The notes below the pieces were generated by a model that ran no database searches, was not told the origin of the DNA, and was given only the letters and a program-made list of their open reading frames with translations. Made by a program: the position numbers and the translations under genes. Below, piece by piece: positions 61,318 through 64,000 of a DNA stretch of 64,000 nt. The DNA is from Phycicoccus avicenniae_A (lineage in GTDB: Bacteria > Actinomycetota > Actinomycetes > Actinomycetales > Dermatophilaceae), in the NCBI RefSeq assembly GCF_050496545.1, contig NZ_JBNVZV010000002.1, forward strand, positions 217,566 through 281,565. The letters are read 5' to 3'. Position 1 is the first letter of the stretch, and each line of letters begins with the position of its first letter.

Positions 61318-61767
61318 ATGACCGATTCGCACGCCTCCGCGGGGTCCGCCCCGACGACGTCGGCCGACGGCCTCCACCGGGTCCGGGTGCTGCTCTACAG
61401 CGACGACATCACGACCCGTGACGCCGTGCGCGCCGCGGCCGGTCGCCGCCCGGCCCGCGACGTCGAGGTCGTGTCGTGGCACGAGTGCGCGACGGCCGAC
61501 GCGGTCATCGAGGCGATGGACGCCGGTGGGGTCGACGTCGTCGTCCTCGACGGCGAGGCCGCCCCGGTCGGCGGCCTGGGGCTGTGCCGCCAGCTGAAGA
61601 ACGAGATCTTCCGCTGCCCGCCGGTCCTCGTGCTCACCGGACGCCCCCAGGACGCCTGGCTCGCCGGGTGGTCCCTCGCCGACGACGCCGTCCCGCACCC
61701 GCTCGACCCGATCGCCGTCGCCGAGGCCCTCAGCCGCCTCGCACGCGAGCGGGTCGCCGTCGGCTGA
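61318..61767 (+). CDS. Stand-alone receiver-like protein without the conserved lysine
   Basis: 149 residues with a CheY-like fold: LLYSDDITTRDAVRAA (acidic pair), VDVVVLDGEAAP (phospho-Asp) and PPVLVLTGRPQ (Thr). Where receivers have the conserved Lys before Pro-x-Asp, this has VPHPLDP, so His replaces Lys. No output domain. It may still bind partners but phosphorylation is doubtful. ATG with TACGAT (61306-61311) 6 nt before it, so leaderless. trpD starts 5 nt after its stop. Confidence 0.8.
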   Translation: MTDSHASAGSAPTTSADGLHRVRVLLYSDDITTRDAVRAAAGRRPARDVEVVSWHECATADAVIEAMDAGGVDVVVLDGEAAPVGGLGLCRQLKNEIFRCPPVLVLTGRPQDAWLAGWSLADDAVPHPLDPIAVAEALSRLARERVAVG

Positions 61768-61772
61768 CCGGC

Positions 61773-62846
61773 GTGACCGACGCCGCGGCCGGGGCCCCCA
61801 CCTGGCCGGACCTCCTCACCGCGCTGCTGCGCGGCGAGGACCTCTCGACCCGCTCGGCCCGCTGGGCGATGGACCAGGTGATGAGCGGCGAGGCCTCGCC
61901 GGTGCAGCTCGCGGGCTTCCTCGTCGCCCTGCGCGCCAAGGGCGAGAGCGTCGAAGAGCTGCGCGGGCTCGCCGACGTCATGCTCGAGCACTCGAACCGC
62001 ATCGAGGTCCCTGGGCCGAGCACCGACATCGTCGGCACCGGCGGGGACCGCATGCACTCGGTGAACATCTCGACGATGGCCTCGGTCGTGGTCGCCTCGA
62101 CCGGGCTCCGCGTCGTCAAGCACGGCAACCGGGCGGCGTCCTCGTCGTCGGGGTCGGCCGACGTCCTCGAGGCGCTGGGCGTCGACCTGTCCCTTGCCCC
62201 CGCGCAGGTGGCCGAGGTGGCCGGACGCGCCGGCATCACGTTCTGCTTCGCCGCCGCCTTCCACCCCTCGATGCGCCACGCCGCTGTCGCGCGGTCCGGG
62301 CTGGGCGTCGGCACCGTCTTCAACGCGCTCGGCCCGCTGACCAACCCCGGCCAGCCCACCTACGCCGCGGTCGGGGTCGCCGACGCCCGGCTCGCCCCGC
62401 TCATCGCGGGCGTCTTCGCCGGGCGGGGCCGGGCGGCGGCGGTCTTCCGGGGCGACGACGGCCTCGACGAGCTGACCCTGGCCACCACCTCCACGGTCTG
62501 GTGGGTGCGCGACGGCGAGGTCACCGAGCTCTCGGTGGGGCCCGGCGACGTCGGGCTCGCCACCGCCCCGGTCGAGGCGCTGCGCGGCGGGGACCCGGCC
62601 TTCAACGCCGACGTCGCCCGGCGGCTGTTCGCCGGGGAAGGCGGGCCGGTGCGCGACGCGGTCGTCCTCAACGCGGGCATGGCGCTGGCCGTCGCCGCCG
62701 GGCTCGGGGGAGAGCCAACGCGCGATGCGCTGGTCGCCGCGCTGGCCGAAGGGGTGCACCGGGCGCAGGAGGCGCTGGACACCGGTGCCGCCGCGGGCCT
62801 GCTGGAGCGCTGGGTCGCCACGACCCGCGAGCTCGCCGGCCGCTGA
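61773..62846 (+). CDS. trpD: Anthranilate phosphoribosyltransferase
   Basis: Second step of tryptophan synthesis. 357 residues: DIVGTGGDRMHSVNIST (phosphoribosyl site), VVKHGNRAASSSSGSADVLE and FNALGPLTNPG. Other trp genes are absent, as is usual for trpD at this place next to the cytochrome operon in actinobacteria. It follows the receiver-like gene by 5 nt and is probably transcribed with it. Confidence 0.95.
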   Translation: MTDAAAGAPTWPDLLTALLRGEDLSTRSARWAMDQVMSGEASPVQLAGFLVALRAKGESVEELRGLADVMLEHSNRIEVPGPSTDIVGTGGDRMHSVNISTMASVVVASTGLRVVKHGNRAASSSSGSADVLEALGVDLSLAPAQVAEVAGRAGITFCFAAAFHPSMRHAAVARSGLGVGTVFNALGPLTNPGQPTYAAVGVADARLAPLIAGVFAGRGRAAAVFRGDDGLDELTLATTSTVWWVRDGEVTELSVGPGDVGLATAPVEALRGGDPAFNADVARRLFAGEGGPVRDAVVLNAGMALAVAAGLGGEPTRDALVAALAEGVHRAQEALDTGAAAGLLERWVATTRELAGR

Positions 62847-62867
62847 CCCGCGGGCGGGCCGGGCGGC

Positions 62868-63149
62868 TCAGTCCTCGATGCCGAGGCTGAACGCCGACTC
62901 GAGGTCGTGCGAGGAGTAGGTGCGGAAGGCGATGTGGGTGTTCGTGCCCGTGACGCCCTCGACCTTGTTGAGCCGGTCGGCGATGACGTCGGCGAGCGCC
63001 TCGTGCTGGCGCACGCGCACCATCGCGACGAGGTCGGCGTCGCCGGCGACCGAGTAGACCTCGGTGACGCCCTCGAGGTCGGCGATCTCCTGGGCGACCT
63101 CGGGGATCCGGTCGACGTCGGCGGTGATGAGGACGATGGCGGTGATCAC
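62868..63149 (-). CDS. Lrp/AsnC ligand-binding domain protein without HTH
   Basis: 93 residues, only the RAM effector domain (AIVLITADVDRIPEVAQEIA, GVTEVYSVAGDADLVAMVRV, GVTGTNTHIAFRTYS). It lacks a DNA-binding domain, so it may sense amino acids and act on a partner Lrp protein. GTG 63149 has minus-strand TAGGCT (63156-63161) 6 nt before it. That hexamer overlaps the stop of the next upstream gene. Confidence 0.88.
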   Translation of the reverse strand: MITAIVLITADVDRIPEVAQEIADLEGVTEVYSVAGDADLVAMVRVRQHEALADVIADRLNKVEGVTGTNTHIAFRTYSSHDLESAFSLGIED

Positions 63150-63155
63150 CGGGCC

Positions 63156-63161
63156 AGCCTA
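63156..63161 (-). promoter_or_regulatory. -10 hexamer TAGGCT overlapping the hydrolase stop codon
   Basis: The TAG of this minus-strand hexamer is the stop codon of the dienelactone hydrolase gene (63159-63161), while the hexamer ends 6 nt before the Lrp-domain GTG. The two genes are packed with promoter and stop merged. Confidence 0.55.
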
Positions 63162-63929
63162 GCCACCGGCCGGCGCGCCCCCGAGGCGCCGGGCGAGCAG
63201 CGCCTCGAGCGCGGCGTAGTGCCGCTCGGCGCCGGCCTCCTGGTACATCGAGGTGTCGGCCATCGTGTAGCCGTGCGGTGCGTCGGGGTAGACCTCGTTG
63301 GTCGCCGTGAGGCCGGCGTCCCGGGCCGCCTCGTCGAGGGCGGCGACCGCCTCGGGCGGCATCGAGCGGTCGTGGTCGGCGTGCCCGAGCACGAGCTCGG
63401 CGCGTGCGGTCGCCAGCGACCGGTGCGGACTGTCCGGTTCGTCGGTGACCAGGCCGCCGCCGTGGAAGCCGCCGACGGCGGCGACGTCGTCCGGGTGGTC
63501 GCCGGCCGCGCGCAGGGCGATCCGGACACCCATGCAGTAGCCGGTGACCCCGACGGGACCGTCGTCGACGGTGTGCAGACCCCGCAGGGCCTCGAGGTAG
63601 GCGGCCACATCGGGACGCGAGAGGTCGCTCGTCAGCCGGCCGACGCGGGGCATCGCGAGCCCCATGAACGCCTCGCGGCCCTCGGCGGTGCGCAGGTCGC
63701 CCGTGGGGGCGAGCTCGGCCACCGTGCCCTCGCGGTGGAAGACGTTGGGCGCGAGGACGGTGTAGCCCCACGACGCGATCCGGTCGCACATCGCCGCGAT
63801 CTGGGGGCGCAGGCCGATGGCGTCCATGACGAGCAGGACACCGGGGCCGTGCCCGGCGGGCGGGAGGGAGAGGTGGGCCTCGGCGGAACCGCCGGGGACG
63901 GGGACGTCGACGAGGTGGAGGTCGCTCAC
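63159..63929 (-). CDS. Dienelactone hydrolase family protein
   Basis: 256 residues, alpha/beta hydrolase: GVLLVMDAIGLRPQI at the start, nucleophile loop GVTGYCMGVRIAL with the catalytic Cys, Asp in LVLGHADHDRSM and His in APHGYTM. The family opens dienelactones in aromatic breakdown, but substrates vary. GTG 63929 is chosen over a GTG three codons upstream because minus-strand TAGCGT (63937-63942) lies 7 nt before it. No aromatic-pathway neighbours. Confidence 0.9.
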   Translation of the reverse strand: MSDLHLVDVPVPGGSAEAHLSLPPAGHGPGVLLVMDAIGLRPQIAAMCDRIASWGYTVLAPNVFHREGTVAELAPTGDLRTAEGREAFMGLAMPRVGRLTSDLSRPDVAAYLEALRGLHTVDDGPVGVTGYCMGVRIALRAAGDHPDDVAAVGGFHGGGLVTDEPDSPHRSLATARAELVLGHADHDRSMPPEAVAALDEAARDAGLTATNEVYPDAPHGYTMADTSMYQEAGAERHYAALEALLARRLGGAPAGG

Positions 63930-64000
63930 CCGGCGCACGCTACGCCGGGTGCGTCGGCGTGCGGTCGCCGGGGAGATCTCGCGTCGCCGGGGTGAACCTG

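Overview
The window is very GC-rich, gene-dense DNA with many GTG starts, many 1-8 nt gene overlaps and almost no intergenic space. Gene content and order point to an actinobacterium: a GlnR-type box at glnA, a mycothiol-type enzyme family, the actinobacterial cytochrome oxidase subunit IV, a QcrA with three membrane segments, a diheme QcrC and several DUF families common in Actinobacteria. Placement in Micrococcales, perhaps near Intrasporangiaceae, is an inference from overall gene style, not from a marker gene. I see no rRNA, tRNA, CRISPR array, insertion sequence or prophage.

Layout. 1-5.4 kb: end of a DksA/TraR-type zinc-finger gene, lspA, rluD and dnaE. 5.5-12.4 kb: secreted 5'-nucleotidase, oligopeptidase B-like peptidase, a tandem universal stress protein and a secreted, internally duplicated cyanophycinase-like protein. 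12.4-15 kb: mtnA, then a SatD family/DUF3307-like pair behind two matched palindromes. 15-20.6 kb: accessory enzymes and a secreted TIM-barrel-like protein. 20.6-27 kb: the core block glnA, DUF222/HNH, RDD, DUF4191, lipA, lipB. 27-33.5 kb: MMPL transporter, oxidoreductase, metallo-beta-lactamase-fold protein, peptidase E-like protein and a membrane Ser/Thr kinase. 33.5-42.2 kb: TIGR01777 epimerase, sucB, lpdA, pepA, gcvT and small genes. 42.2-46.5 kb: M20 peptidase, Xi-class glutathione transferase, nadA, DinB-like protein. 46.6-62.9 kb: a respiratory block (glycerate kinase, erpA, adoK, aat, tusA with a NifS-like gene, ctaC-ctaD-ctaF, then ctaE-qcrC-qcrA-qcrB on the other strand, receiver protein, trpD). 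The end holds an Lrp ligand-domain protein and a dienelactone hydrolase.

How genes work together. lipA and lipB make the lipoyl groups that the sucB product (two lipoyl domains) carries and that lpdA re-oxidises; gcvT uses the same cofactor through the glycine cleavage H protein. ctaCDEF and qcrABC form the bc1-aa3 branch that reduces oxygen. erpA supplies Fe-S clusters to enzymes such as LipA, NadA and possibly QcrA. Many genes have a TANNNT or CANNNT hexamer ending 6-8 nt before the start codon, which predicts leaderless mRNAs and settles several start codons.

Most noteworthy: a NifS-like protein without the PLP lysine, overlapping tusA; the twin operator of the SatD pair; a near-consensus four-half-site GlnR box at glnA; an intergenic repeat present at 44.7 and 54.8 kb; and a cyanophycinase-like protein whose second half has lost its nucleophile.
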